Assembly: GCA_039619475.1 (NCBI GenBank)
Contig: CM077116.1
Span: 251,954,440-252,018,439, forward strand
From: Icerya purchasi
Lineage: Eukaryota; Arthropoda; Insecta; Hemiptera; Monophlebidae
DNA: 64,000 bases
Direction of reading: 5' to 3'
The notes beneath the pieces were generated by a model. That model was given only the letters and a program-made list of their open reading frames with translations, had not been told where the DNA came from and ran no database searches. Of the stretch, positions 22,870 through 34,840 are shown piece by piece. Position 1 is the stretch's first letter. Each line of letters begins with the position of its first letter. The translations under genes were made by a program, and so were the position numbers.

Positions 22870-23280
22870 AAAGAGTAAATTTTAATTTGGTTCGGGATTG
22901 ATAATAAGAAGGAGAATTTAGCAGGATTAATATATGGGACAGAAGGATACATGATAGGGGCGGATAAGGAGCAGAAAGCCCGAGTCTCAATAAATTAGTA
23001 CATATATACAAAGCTGACTGTTTTACAAAATGAAACCAACACTCAAAGAACATTTGATCAGCGGCACAAACAACTACATTACTTGCATTGAAGGAGGACT
23101 AATGAAAGACAAAAAAGAAAGGGAGGTAGCACAGAGTGGTCAAAACTTAGAGTTACAGACTGATGAAGTGCGAGAAACAGAAGAGAAACTATAAACTAGA
23201 AGGATGAATAACTAGGACGAACAGATAAAATGAATAATAATTTCAAAAAGACAAAGTGTAAATATCTGGCCAAAATCTAA
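22870..23280 (-). mobile_element. I-like retrotransposon C-terminal fragment
   Basis: The minus-strand translation contains KQSALYICTNLLRLGLSAPY and a serine/leucine-rich tail, the same terminus as at 27.4 and 59.9 kb (RSTLYSSLLRLGLPTPYS). The zinc-finger Cys/His residues upstream are degraded. It lies head to head with the plus-strand RNase H fragment of the same family that starts at about 23290. Confidence 0.65.
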
Positions 23281-23289
23281 AATGGAAAC

Positions 23290-23790
23290 TTTTACGCAAC
23301 GGTAAGAGAAGTTAGAGTATGCTTATTCTTAATTTGCCCTACCAAACTTTTCCTTCATCACGTTGTCAAATCAGAGCTTTTAGGTACTTTCGGCTCTTTT
23401 TTCCCTAATTATTTTGCGGTCTTCATTGACGATTCCAAAGGACCCAATGGAGTTGGCTCAGCCTTCTTTTGTCCTTCTTTAAATTATTCTGAAACCTTCA
23501 AACTTCCTTCGTTCTGTTCAGTTTTCTATGCCGAGTCTACTGCTGTCCTGCGTGCCGTCCTTTTTGTTGCTTCTTCTGTAGTTTCGCATGAAGTCCTTAT
23601 TATATCAGATTCCCACAGTGTCCTTCAAGCCATATCTTCTTCTTTTTCTTCTCCCTCTGTTGATTACGTAATTCTTCTCATACGCTCCCTTATCCATAAC
23701 ATTTTCCTTTCTCACTCTGTCCAAATTGACCTATTGTAGATTTTTTATTATTTTATGTGGTATGTCGGGGGAGACGTTAGATAAGATGAA
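23290..23790 (+). mobile_element. I-like retrotransposon RNase H fragment
   Basis: It reads VFIDDSKGPNGVGSAFFCPS, then CSVFYAESTAVLRAVLF, then VLIISDSHSVLQAISSS, then LIRSLIHNIFLSHSVQIDLL. These are the RNase H core blocks of I-type non-LTR elements: a first Asp, a Glu in the AE(S)TA helix, and a second Asp in the ISDS strand. The frame is open for about 130 codons but has no start, and it decays after DLL where SHVGI..N would follow. Related copies lie at 27.9 kb (minus) and 54.0 kb (plus). Confidence 0.75.
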
Positions 23791-24419
23791 TCGTTTTGAC
23801 GGGTTTATGTATTTTGAATGTTTTTTTTTGTTGATAGTTGTTGTTGAATGTTTCGCACCAATTTTGTTAACTAATGAAATGCTATTAAGATAAAGGCGTG
23901 CACAAATTTTTGATGCGAATAATCAATTTTTTCCTTGAATGATCGTTGCTGTGGCTTTTGCGGCGCCGAAGTATGCAGTTCCGTCGCCTACTTTAATTAT
24001 TATTACTTGTTTCTTTGTCAGGAAGGCTTCGTTTGCTGCTGTAACGTAAGTTCGTATAGTAGAATAACCGATCGATTTAGTTGCGGCGGACGTCAACGAC
24101 ATAGATAATGTTGTGGTGCCAACGAGTTTATTTTGGTTTCGAGTATTAGTATTATGCTGGATTGTGTAACTCCATTTCATCCTCCCGTAGTGAGTTACAT
24201 GAAGGAGGCGGCGTTTGAATTATTGTGATAATGGAACAGTCCTCGTGCTCTGTGCACTGATAACGAAGAATTGCACCTGAAGGCGATAAGAACAAACCGA
24301 TTACGATGAGTTTAAATTTAATTCAAAAAATTAAGGCGAAAAGTAGAGAAAAAGGTACTTTCCTATAAGTTTGAAAAAACCAAAATATATTCTAAAAATA
24401 TAGCCGTTATTACAATTTC
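23791..24419. other. Interval without recognised gene
   Basis: An 85-codon open frame (minus, 23923-24180, Thr/Ala-rich) has no known motif and no similarity to neighbouring elements that I can see. Otherwise AT-rich. Confidence 0.4.
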
Positions 24420-25018
24420 CTATTTTGATTTTTAGATCGTCAACAACTTCAAAATTTGGGAAGGTGTTATTTTCTTAACGAAGCTTTCAAAGTTAGCGAA
24501 AAACGACCTGCAAATTCTCTTTACGGCGCGAGTATTATGATTAAAAATTTCGAACCATCGTATAATTACGCGCATTTTTAGATGTTTCTCTAGTTTTAAA
24601 TATCCAAATTTGCAACTACGATAGTTATATTATTCACATAATTATCGCAGATAAAAACTTCGTTTTGAATTTTTAGCGCCATTTTTTAAAAAAACAAGCT
24701 AGAATATATTTGAAAATAAGTATTTTTAGTCTAATTTTTTAGTACTTATGAACCGTTTCTTTTAGGTAAGAATTTCTTTATAAAATTTTCGTGGGGATAC
24801 TTTTCGTTCCCAAAATTTTATCTTAATCGTTCTTCTATATACTTATATTGAGACATAAATTTAAAACACCGGTGTGTATTAACAAGCACAATATTTGTCG
24901 ATCGTTTTTTTTTTCTTTTTTTTTAATATTTATTTCCAGAATCGAAAAATAAAAGTAACTTGAAACAGGATTATTACAAATACGAACAAAAACTATTCAT
25001 ATAGATTATCGTAAAGAC

Positions 25019-25049
<31 letters not shown>

Positions 25050-25200
25050 TTAAATCGTAGTCATAAAATATTTCAAAATAATAAGACAATATTTAAACAA
25101 AATGCACTAATGCAAGTATTTCACAGTATTACAAATTTATTTAAAAAGTAATTTTTACCTGTACTTTTTAATGAAAACAAAATTTAATTTACACGGTTAA
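24420..25200 (+). repeat. Dispersed non-coding repeat, copy B
   Basis: Aligned by eye with copy A. Shared strings include gaatttctttataaaatttt (24765), gacataaatttaaaacaccg (24852) and acaaatacgaacaaaaacta (24976) against 19965. It ends with tattacaaattta and aatttaatttaca. It contains a poly(T) tract at 25020-25042. No coding capacity. Confidence 0.5.
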
Positions 25201-25489
25201 AAAGTATTCAAAAAAGCAAGAGATACCACTCAATTTAAGCTAAATACTTAGTTTTATTCCCTTGCCAAAAAATAAATACTTTCATCTTTTTTGGACGCTT
25301 TGTTGTTAATGTTTTCTCATAATTTCCTGTAAAATATCTTCGACGTTGAAAAAAATTTGTTGTTACTGAACTGTGATTGTGCCGTATCCTTGGGCCAGAG
25401 GCACAGACTTTTTTTTTTCTTTTCAAATGTTGTTTTTCGAACTTTGATATATCTGATTACAGTGACCATATAAATTGGTTGAATTAAAT

Positions 25490-27150
25490 GTTCAACTCAA
25501 ATTTCATACTTGCAACAGTGCACCTGGTCCCGACTCTGTTCATCCACACATGGTTAAATATTTGCTAGCGCAGGCTAAAGAGTTTCCCCTTAATATTTAT
25601 AACCAAATATGGGTATTTGGCGATATTCCTTAATTCTGGAAAATGGCATACATTATTCTTATATTAAAACCAAATAAAAATCCATTCCGTCCTGAAAGCT
25701 ATCGCCTAATTTCCCTTTCAAACGTCTTATCCAAAGTAATTGAAAAAATGGTAAACTGGTGTCTCCTCTATGTCCTTGAACAAAACTGAAATATCTGGCT
25801 ACCTTCGGATGTAATATTAATCCTAAATTCCTCTTCAACATCTACAGATCGTTGATTTTATCGAAAATCCACTACGGGTGCCAGGTGTACTCCTTAGCCA
25901 GCAAATCTTTATTGAAATTCCTTGATCCTATACATCACTCCGCACTGAGAACCATTTTGGGAGTGCATCGGACTTTTCCAGCGGCCAGCGTTTGCGTTCT
26001 ATTCGGGTACTCTCTGCTTTCCTACTTCCAAAAATATTTCATACTGCGAAATATGTACCATCATTTCAGCCACACACGAAACCTTCCCCTAAAGTTGGAA
26101 CATTGTCCTCTTGAACCACTTTCCCGGCGACCCACTACCAGAATTATTGGCCGACCCGCGAAGATTTGGTGGTCAACATCCTGCCCCAATACCCTTATTG
26201 CACCTTGGATCACTTTCCAGATAAATACTGATTTATCGCTGAAACAACATCCAAACACAACAAGTCCCCTCTTTACAGTGGATGTGGCTGTTAGGGTAAT
26301 TAATAAGTACCCGGACTACCTAATTTACTACACTGATGGAGCTAAGTCAGTCGGCGTGGCAAGTTCACTGTCCGCAGCCTGTGCATTCGAAGGTCACGAC
26401 ATCTCATGCGAAACTCGACTTAACGATGCCTGTTCTGCATTGGATGCGGAACTATATGCAATTGCACATTGCTTCCACCACATTGTTACAACTCACACCA
26501 GAGCTAGTGTTTCCTCCTGGTTACTGATTCCTTACAGTCTTTAAACATGATTAAAGGCCAAAAATACAACAACCCACTAGTTCTAAAAATATACCACTAC
26601 TTGTACGAATTGTATCTAATGGATAGTCCCGTATCCTGCTGTGAGTCCCTGGGCACATCGGAGTGTCTGGTAATGAGAGGATCGACGGAGCAGTATGTTC
26701 TGCCTTGCTCTCGCCAATGCCAGAGGACGCTGAACTACCGTCATCAATTGCATATATATTATTAAAGGCGTGCGAAAACCAGTGGAGAACTGAATGGGTA
26801 GCTGCCACAACATTCCTGAAAACCATTAAGCCCACAGTTGAATCATGGTAGCCACCGGAAGGAAATAAGATCCTCAGCCCCCAGCGAATTGGCTACATCG
26901 CTATTTCCCCTAAACACATAATCAATAAAACGCCGCCTCTGGCTACGTGCCCCTTGTGCGGCCAGACAACCGTACTGACAGTTTCCCACATACTGCTTAC
27001 CAGCCAAAAGTTTACTGTAATGGGGTAATTTCCATCACCAGGGTTATTGCCCCGATTAAAATGAGCGGCTTAACTCAGCATATTTAAATGATCCCTCCCC
27101 TCTCTGTGTGTGCTGTAATGGCCATAGTCGTTACACACAGCGCACAAAAT
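25490..27150 (+). mobile_element. I-type non-LTR retrotransposon with RNase H, deleted in RT
   Basis: RT fingers at about 25520-25780 read APGPDSVHPHMVKYLLAQA, then FWKMAYIILILKPNK, then ESYRLISLSNVLSKVIEKMV. The palm is missing. From 25852 an open frame of 230 codons begins in the RT thumb (KIHYGCQVYSLASKSLL) and runs into RNase H: YYTDGAKSVGVASSLSAACA, then CSALDAELYAIAHCF. After a frameshift the plus strand continues with GNERIDGAVCSAL, the end of RNase H. It then continues with EPP.NKILSPQRIGYI and the Cys pair TCPLCGQT of the terminal zinc finger. The RT catalytic FADD box is absent, so the copy is inactive. It belongs to a family distinct from the I-like copies around it. Confidence 0.8.
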
Positions 27151-27159
27151 TTAAGGGAA

Positions 27160-28110
27160 AAGAAAAACAAATATATTAAAAGGGTTTTTTTTCTCTTGGA
27201 CTTGTCAACCAAGGACCTTCATCCAGAAACAAATAGTAAGGAAAGAAGTCGGTTATATTTTAATCCAATCAGAAATTGTTTGCTAAAAGGGAACAAATAA
27301 CAGGAATAACTAGTGGGGAAGGAAAGAACGGGATATAGGAAGCACATTAAGGAGCAGGAAGCCCAATCCTCAACAAATAGAAATAAAGAGCAGAACGCTT
27401 CACAGAAAGAGATGAACATCGGAAGAACACATGATCGCCGTCGCAAATAACTGCATCATCAGGACAGAGGGGACAGTGTGGAAAGGAAATCAGGAAAAAG
27501 CGAAATCTGGAGGAAGGCAGCAAAGAATGGCCAAAACGCGTACGAACAACGGAAACAACATCAAAACATCGAAGAGGGGGATTCAAAAGAAACCATAAAT
27601 AGGAGGAAGAGTAGGCTGAATAGACAGATAAAAGGAACGACTACTTTTGGAAAAAAAGGAAGCGTAGGTATCCGACCAATACCTGATATGAAAGCTTTTA
27701 CACATCGATAGCAGGTTACCAGATGGATTTAAAAAAAAAAAAAAAAAACGGCGAGAAGAAGCAGTAGCCCGAGCCAAGAAATCAGCCGTTTCATTACCAA
27801 ATATGCCCGAGTTGCTAGGTACTCACAGCAAATCAATATTAATTGAATAGAGAAAGGAAAGATTTTGAATTAATGAACGTACTCGGAGGATAACAATGCC
27901 ACACGAATGATCAGGAAGGGGAGAGGATATAGCTTGAAGGGAGTACAAGGAGTCAGAGATGATTAAAAAATTGGAAGACAGGTGATTCGAGGAAATGAAA
28001 ATAATAGAGCGAAGGATAGCCAACAGCTCGAAATATTAAAAGGCGGCGGAGCTGGAATGCAAAGTAACTGTAACTGTACGGAGACAGAAAAAGGTTATTC
28101 GGCTGTTATG
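27160..28110 (-). mobile_element. I-like retrotransposon RNase H and C-terminus
   Basis: On the minus strand an RNase H part (FLIISDSLYSLQAISS, then VRSLIQNLSFLYSINIDLL) is followed by ARATASSRRFFF. After that come NPSGNLLSMCKSF and the terminal zinc finger CPLCPDDAVICDGDHVFFRC-type block at 27400-27520, with KRSALYFYLLRIGLPAP. Several frame changes are needed. It has the same family structure as the plus-strand copy at 53.96-56.73 kb. Confidence 0.75.
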
Positions 28111-28369
28111 AATAAAAAAGAGGTTGTTTTACTACCCCTTGCACAATATTCTTTTGAAGCAAAGAAGGGTAAATAGACTTTGATGATATATGCTAAGAAT
28201 TTTATTAGGCAGTAAGAAACAGATGAAGATGGTTACTACTAAAAATTAACTGCCCCAAAACAAAAATTAATAAAAAAAAAAAATCTATTCCACTTTATGT
28301 TTTTCCGATGTAATATGCACAGTCGGCTATTTATTATTTTGTTCTTAAAAGAGGTCATAACTCATCATT

Positions 28370-28660
28370 TTACAGTACGAAGCATTTAATTTTTTTTATT
28401 GTAGTGTAATAAAATAACCGTATTTCAATTCATTAAAGAAACTTCCTAAATTTTAAACAAATTTTGAAAAATAGTAATAATAGCACACATATTTTTAAGC
28501 ACTTATTCGGAAATGTTGCTCGAAAAATATATACAATATTGTATCTTCAAAGGAGAAAAATTATCTGTTTTGAATTTAGTTTTATGTAAATGCAAATTAA
28601 GGTTATCTTTAACTTCGGAATCCCTAGCGCATAAAACATTAATGCATGACTTACCTGGTT
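28370..28660 (+). repeat. Dispersed non-coding repeat, copy C
   Basis: Matches the second half of copy A (20720-20995): gtgtaataaaata, then ttaaagaaacttcctaaatt, then tttttaagcacttat, then cgcataaaacatt, and ending gcatgacttacctggttt. No open frame. Confidence 0.55.
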
Positions 28661-29244
28661 TTCTCTTGTATTAAGCTATTAAACTATTTTTTACATTTCT
28701 CGATGGGGATGACACTTGAAATATGACAGTATTCTTGGAACTTTCGAGAGTCGTCGTGGAACCGCGCAGTTCCACGGAGTCAGTTTCAGAAACACTGCTG
28801 TAGATAATTATAAATTTTGTCTGTCCGCATTTGTCACAGTGTGTTTACCTGAAAATTTGTTTGTAGTTCCAAATTAATGCTACTATCAAAAACATTTGTC
28901 AATATTAAACATATTGTTTTATCTCTAAAATATTCTTAGTTAAACAGATGTATATAACTTATGCATTTGATCAATGTAGTTCATGTAACAAACACTGTTC
29001 AATGCAGTTGTGTAAATAATAAAAATGTTCTAAATTCAGATCAAAAATCGCTTATACAAGTAAGGTAAAAAATGTTAGGTAGCTTGAGTTTGTTGACCGC
29101 TTTGTTTTTTTTTAATTATTTTTTTCGTTCTGTACTTAATAAACACAAATAAAAATATTGTATATAAACGACGTTGTAGAACCGATAACCAGTGTAATAG
29201 AATATTATTAGTAGCTGTTCATCAATAAGCAAGATATTTCTATT
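28661..29244. other. Interval without recognised gene
   Basis: AT-rich sequence upstream of the Jockey copy. Nothing supported. Confidence 0.5.
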
Positions 29245-30651
29245 CAGAATTTAAAAAAAAACTCTGGAAAGGCTAGTGTCAAAACGCGTTGAATCGCTTA
29301 TTCAAGAGATCAATCTAATCCCGAATCACCAGTTCGGGTTTCGTAATGCGCACTCAACAATACAACAGTGTCACAGGCTGGTCGACGGGATATCTGCTGC
29401 ACTCGAAAAAGAAGAAATATGCTCTGCGGTCTTCTTAGACGTCTCCCAAGCGTTTGACAGGGTCTGGCACCCAGGTCTGCTCTTCAAGTTACGTCAGTTT
29501 CTCCCCGAAAAACTCTATGCGTTCTTTAAAGCGTATTTGTTCGGTCGTTCATATTTTGTAAGAATAAACGAGACGCTGTCGGAGGAGTTCAGTATCGCAT
29601 CATCCGTGCCGCAGGGTAGTATAGTTGGTCCGTTGCTCTACTCCGTCTTCACCGCCGACATACCCACATCGAGTCAAACCATCCTGGCGACATTTGCGGA
29701 CGACATAGCCATTCTCGCGGCTAACAGTAACCCATTCCATGCCAATTTAGCAGCGCAGATTCATTTAAATAGAATATTGGAATGGGCTCAGAATTGGCGT
29801 ATAGTATTTAACCGGTCAAAAAGTCAGCATATCACGTTCACCACCAAGCAGGTTACGTGGCCTAGTTTAAAACTGCACGAGGCGGAAATTCCGCAGACAG
29901 ATGTTGTCAAGTACCTCGGCTTATATATGGATAGACGGCTGACGTGGCGTTATCATGTAGCTCAAACTAGAAAAAAGATAATAGCTTGCACTAGACTACT
30001 TTACCCTCTGCTGTCTGCAAAATCAACACTGCACCTTAAATCTAAGCGGAACATCTATCTTTCAAGTGTGGCGCCAATTTGGAAATATGGCATAGAATTA
30101 TACGGTAGCACGTGTAAAAGCAGCCTCCTAAGGATCCAGCAGCAGCAGTCCAAGATACTGCGCTCTATCGCATCTGCTCCAAAATACATCTCGAATTCAA
30201 CGCTTCATACCGACTTACAAATACCATACGTCAAAGAAGGGTACGTCCAGCAATACCAACGGTTTTTCGACAAGTTGCAGTTCAGTTCAAATCCAAATAT
30301 AAACCGAATGCACACGCGCAGCCTACCAGGAAATCCTCCCAGGAGATTTAAAAAAACGGAAGTGGTGTCGGGACGCCCTGACGATCACCTGATGAAATGG
30401 GCGTAATTAGCCTGTTGGCACTACATTGGTATTATGCAATTTCAAGGCAACTGCTCCAGATGTTTTCACCCTCATCGCTGCTACTTAAACTCATTGGAGT
30501 TTTTAGACGCATTAACTTTTTATCTCCCTCTATTCCTCTCTTCTCTCCTTCCTTTCCTTCCCTTCCCTGTTTTCCTCCTCTACTTCCTTTCTAATCATCA
30601 TCGCTGGTTATGGCACTCGGTGCTGGTATAGTGTAAGGGAAAAAAAAAAAA
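29245..30651 (+). mobile_element. 5'-truncated Jockey-like retrotransposon, well preserved
   Basis: A less AT-rich block than its surroundings, with an uninterrupted RT-encoding frame, a ~230-bp 3' UTR rich in pyrimidines, and a poly(A) tail at 30640-30651. The 5' end begins inside the RT fingers (TLERLVSKRVESL), so endonuclease and ORF1 are lost. It is the youngest-looking retrotransposon copy in the window. No clear target duplication could be read. Confidence 0.85.
29261..30406 (+). CDS. Jockey-clade reverse transcriptase, N-terminally truncated
   Basis: Reverse transcriptase of a Jockey-clade non-LTR element; it would copy element RNA at a nicked chromosomal site. There is no native start, because the frame enters open from the truncated 5' end. 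Motifs in order: NHQFGFRNAHSTIQQ; the first catalytic Asp in VFLDVSQAFDRVWH; SVPQGSIVGPLLY; the catalytic pair in ATFADDIAIL; the thumb in VVKYLGLYMDRRLTWRYHV; the Jockey tail APIWKYGIELYGSTC and LHTDLQIPYVKEGYV. It ends without RNase H, as expected for the clade. The RT catalytic residues are intact over 380 codons, but without an endonuclease or ORF1 the copy cannot mobilise itself. Confidence 0.9.
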   Translation, partial: TLERLVSKRVESLIQEINLIPNHQFGFRNAHSTIQQCHRLVDGISAALEKEEICSAVFLDVSQAFDRVWHPGLLFKLRQFLPEKLYAFFKAYLFGRSYFVRINETLSEEFSIASSVPQGSIVGPLLYSVFTADIPTSSQTILATFADDIAILAANSNPFHANLAAQIHLNRILEWAQNWRIVFNRSKSQHITFTTKQVTWPSLKLHEAEIPQTDVVKYLGLYMDRRLTWRYHVAQTRKKIIACTRLLYPLLSAKSTLHLKSKRNIYLSSVAPIWKYGIELYGSTCKSSLLRIQQQQSKILRSIASAPKYISNSTLHTDLQIPYVKEGYVQQYQRFFDKLQFSSNPNINRMHTRSLPGNPPRRFKKTEVVSGRPDDHLMKWA

Positions 30652-30659
30652 GCGTCCAA

Positions 30660-33545
30660 CACTTATTTTGTTATTCGTCTCTTTATGCATGATTTGTATG
30701 CAATAATAATAACAGTGAAAAATACTTCTTTTTATTTATTTTTACCAATTACGTTTTTTATCCAGTTTTTCGGTACTTTAAATGTTGAAATACCTGTAAA
30801 ATTTTCTATTTTTTTTACTTGTAAAATTTTTATACCATTATTATTACTAATACATTTATTTTCTATTCCTACATCATTTGTGACTATTTTTCTAATTACT
30901 CTATTTTTTGTTGTTTTTTTTGTTTCTGTTCTTATTTTACTATTTTCGATGAACTTTGATTTTTTATTTTTATTTTTTATCGGTTTATTTTTCGTAATCA
31001 GTTACTTTTGTGACTTTTTATTATTCCGACTCTTATTTTTACATTACTCATATCTATAGTGTACGTCATTTCTTATTCACAAGTTTTATCTTCTATTATA
31101 TTTCCTTTTCATCACTTTTGAAATCATTATAGTTTATCCTGCTTTTGTCTTATGTTGGTCTCTTTAATGTAATCTGTCCAGAAACCGATATGTAAATCGT
31201 CTTTTTGCAGGCAGTTATTTGCCGTTTTCTCAATCGAGAAATTAGCTTTAGCGATTATAGGTGGTCGTTCGTGTGATAGAGTGATAAAGTCGTCTTTTTC
31301 GAAGTTACTGCGTTACTTTCCCTTTTCTTTCTTTTTTAATTCTATCTATCAACCATTTATCGTTGGCGGTGACTGGAATGTGCGGTCTCCCTCATGCAGT
31401 TGTTCAAATTACAACCGCAATGATACTGTCCTTGAAAACCTAATCCTCTCTGATAATTTATATCTTCTTAATTATTCCTCTTCCGCTTACTTTAAGAGCT
31501 ACCTCTAGTTCCTTAGATCTAATCTTCTCATCTCCTAATATCAGCTTTAATTACAATTAGACTACCAATCCTGTGGTAGTGATCACATTCCTATCCTAAT
31601 AACTCCTCAGGATTTTCTTTCACCTATCTACCCTAAACCCCTTCGTTCTCCTTGATGAACTTTTCCAAAATAAACCAAATTCTATTTAGTTCCTTGGTGG
31701 ACTTGTTTCTAATCCTATACTTCAATATAACTCACTTCTAAGTTTGATCGCTAGTACTCTTTCGGTATGCTCTCCTCTTTATAATCCCAAACAGTTTAAT
31801 GGTTGTCGTAATGCCTTATTCTTCTGGTAGAACGAAAACTGCAATGCTGCGTTTGATCACAGTCTTACTACCTTCAGAACATTTCGCTCGAATCCTACAA
31901 CTGAAAATTTCTTTGCTCACAAAAGGGCGAATGCTAAAGCTCGGTTTATACTTAAATCCTGTAAAAATCTTCCCATAAAAAATTTTGTTTCTCATTTTCT
32001 AGATCTACTCCTCTTAATCGAATTTTAAAAATGTCTAGAGCCTATAAGTTCCTATTCTCTGAACGTCCCTGTCGCTTTAACATTTCGGTTGACAGCCTAT
32101 TACCGTTCGTTAAATCTATTACGCCCGCATATATTCCCAATGACAACGAATTGTTTTTTTCTGACTTTTCTGGCGGTTCTTCCTCTCACTTCCTAACGTC
32201 CGTTTTCAGTATTAACGCACTACGGTGCATTCGTCAGAAGTCCCCCAGCCCCACCCCGGGCCTTGATGGTATATCCTGTCTTGTTCTTGAATCTTTTCTT
32301 AATATTTTTAATTATTTTCTATTCAGAGGATTTATATACCTCCTTTTTGGAATTCTTTCATTACTATGCCTATTCCTGTAAAAAACTTCTCCCTACATCC
32401 TGTTTCAGAAAATTATTTGAGGGTATGCTTAACAAGCGTCTTGTCTGGTATCTTGAACACAACAGTGTGCTTCCTTCTAATATGTTTGGTTTTCGTCCAG
32501 GTTTAGGTTCTGCTGACTGTGTTAGGTCTTTTTGTCTCCGACATATATAAGCCTTTCATTAATAAGGAGTATATATTGGCCACTCTCGCTGATATCTCCG
32601 GCGCCTTTGACAATATTCATCTATCCACTTTTTAGAGATAAAATGATTTCAATCAACATTCCTTTACATTTTACTCCCCTTGTCATTAATCTCATGCTTC
32701 ATCGTGTAGTCCACTTCACCACTCCTTTGCTCCAAGCTACAAGAGACGTCTTTCCCGGACTTCCGCCTGCCGAAGGGTTCCCGCATTAGTCCTACGCTTT
32801 TCAATATCAATACTATTTCTGTCGCTTTCCACCCAATGATAAACACCATCACTCTTTTCTTTACGGATGATATATTGCTTTTCTCTTTCTTCCAAAATAT
32901 TGCAATCGCGATGAAATCAATCTGTCACTTGCTAAGCTAGAGCATTCCCTCTCCTCTCTGTACTTTCAATTTCCCCTTTAAAATCCTCTTGTATTGTTTT
33001 CTCTCTTCGTCCCTACAAATGCCCCTCTATTTAATATATCCCTAAATTCCGTAATTATCCTTTATAAAGATTGCATCTGTTACCTCGGTGTACTCCTTAA
33101 TACTCGTCTAGCCTTTTTTGAACATATTAATTTCCTCTCCTCTTCTGCTCTTAAAATACTTAATCTATTGAAAGCCCTGTCTCCTGTGGGAGACAATCCT
33201 TATATACTTATTTCTCTGTACAAAGCTGCCATTCGCTGCAAATTTGATTACTATTCATGTGTCTATTGTAAAGCTGTAAAATCCCTTCTTTTCAAATTAT
33301 ATGTAGTACAAAACTCTTGTTTTCGTCTCTGTCTTGGTGCTCTTAAGTCTTCTCCGATTTCAGCAATTCTTGCTGAATCAAATACGTCTCTTCCGTTTAT
33401 CGGTAGATTTTTTTTAGGTTATTGATTCCTCGCAAAACGCTTACCGCTGACTTCTTCCAAACTTCCTTTTTCCTATATTCATATTATAAACAACTAGCGT
33501 TTTACTCTAAAGAAATTCCTATCCTTGCTCACATAGAATGATAAA
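30660..33545 (+). mobile_element. Decayed I-like retrotransposon: endonuclease and RT
   Basis: The endonuclease is seen at 31347-31512 (FIVGGDWNVRSPSCSC, then LENLILSDNLYLLNYSS). RT begins around 32221 (CIRQKSPSPTPGLDGISCLV) and continues with GILNTTVCFLL-type, then MFGFRPGLGSADCVRSFCL (32480). Next are ATLADISGAFDNIHLS (first catalytic Asp, 32580), FPGLPPAEG-type and FFTDDILLF (catalytic pair, about 32861). The thumb is CYLGVLLNTRLAFFEHINFL (33080). It ends in RFFLGY at 33423, and the RNase H is missing. At least four frame changes and stops occur. 30680-31060 is a T-rich tract with a spurious hydrophobic frame; the true 5' border is unclear. Confidence 0.75.
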
Positions 33546-34200
33546 ATCACAAGAGTAAGTAGGAAAAGTAGAACATATGGCCTGAAAGACACTCATGGAT
33601 TTAGAGATAATCAAATAGTTTGTGAAATAGCGATGTGAGAAAACATAAATAACGGAACGTAGGATCTCCATGAGTTTAAATGTGTGGGAGAATGTGCGAC
33701 ATTATTTTGTGTTGGTTTTGTATCAAGGATGAACTGTTTTGAATTTTTTAAATAAAACTTTTGACATACCGTCTTTATGAAATAATTTGCCATAAATAAT
33801 CTAGGTCGTTTGTTTTTTTGTTTTTGTTTTTATTATTATTTAAAAAGTGTTCGATTTATTATCTAAGAAAACTCGAACAGAACCCCCCCCCCGGACTGTA
33901 CTCATTATGAGGTCATAGTCTATAGAAAATCCTATACGAGTAGAAAATATATGCGAACGATATCGAAATATAAATAAATTTGATAAGTGGTCGATGAATT
34001 TAGATCAGATAAATGTAATTTTCAAATAAGTACAGTCTCATCAAAAGTGCTGATAATTTTAATTAAAGATATAAGGAACAATTGATTCCCATTAAGAACA
34101 CTTTATATGGAGTAGGTTTAACTACTGATAATTTAGCGATACTCACCGTTTTAAAAGGAATCTGCAATTTCACAGATTACTTGTAATTTTGATTAATTCG
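33546..34200. other. Interval without recognised gene
   Basis: AT-rich, with a short C-tract near 33885. Nothing supported apart from the candidate exon that follows. Confidence 0.45.
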
Positions 34201-34212
34201 TTACTTAAACAG

Positions 34213-34338
34213 GGTGCACTATTCTTCGATTCAGCGACAGCCAAAGGTGGTAATAACAGAAAATTTATCGGCGGCATCGGTAAAATAATTGGAGGAGCTG
34301 CACCATTTATCGTGCCATTCATTCCAAGCAAGAAATAA
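34213..34338 (+). CDS. Candidate terminal exon of a small basic peptide
   Basis: A plausible splice acceptor (ttacttaaacag) ends at 34212. The 41-codon frame that follows reads GALFFDSATAKGGNNRKFIG, continues GIGKIIGGAAPFIVPFIP, and ends SKK-stop at 34336-34338. AATAAA occurs at the stop and again near 34377, followed by a T-rich stretch, as expected for a polyadenylation site. The Gly/Ile/Lys pattern suggests a short amphipathic basic C-terminus. No upstream exon was found and the family is not recognised. It could also be an ordinary intergenic open frame. Confidence 0.3.
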   Translation, partial: GALFFDSATAKGGNNRKFIGGIGKIIGGAAPFIVPFIPSKK

Positions 34339-34840
34339 AATATCAGTCAAAAAATTATTGATGTAATTTTTCTTTAAATAAAATAATACCGTAAATCGAC
34401 CTTGTTTTTATTTCTTTCTAGCTCACGCTAATTACCACAGCGTCCTCTCTTTGTGTATGAAACATTTGTCTTTGGAAGTGAACATCAAAAACAACGAATT
34501 AATTTTGTTAAATAAGTTTTTAAAATCTTTTCATTAGATTTTTTTTGTCAGCGAATGTAATAACAAATAGAGAGAACGACGAAATCGTTTTTGTGAAGAT
34601 AGATTAATTTTATAAATTTAAATTAGAATCGTTGTCTATTTAAAAATACATCAAATAATTAATAACATAAAATTGAAGTGTATGTCATGATATGTAAACT
34701 CGGCGAAACCTCCGGATAATAATCTTCTATAACTCTTATAGAAGAGTTGATTTTAACTGACTATACAATTTTCTTCAAAATCATATATACAGGCGTGATA
34801 TTAAAAAATTGCTAAATTAAACAGTTTAGAATTCATTATG

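Noticed and set aside
27478..27711. 77-codon plus-strand basic protein
   Set aside because: Antisense shadow of the I-like retrotransposon C-terminus on the minus strand.
30685..31059. 124-codon hydrophobic membrane protein
   Set aside because: It is the translation of a T-rich low-complexity tract (Phe/Leu/Ile only) between two retrotransposon copies.
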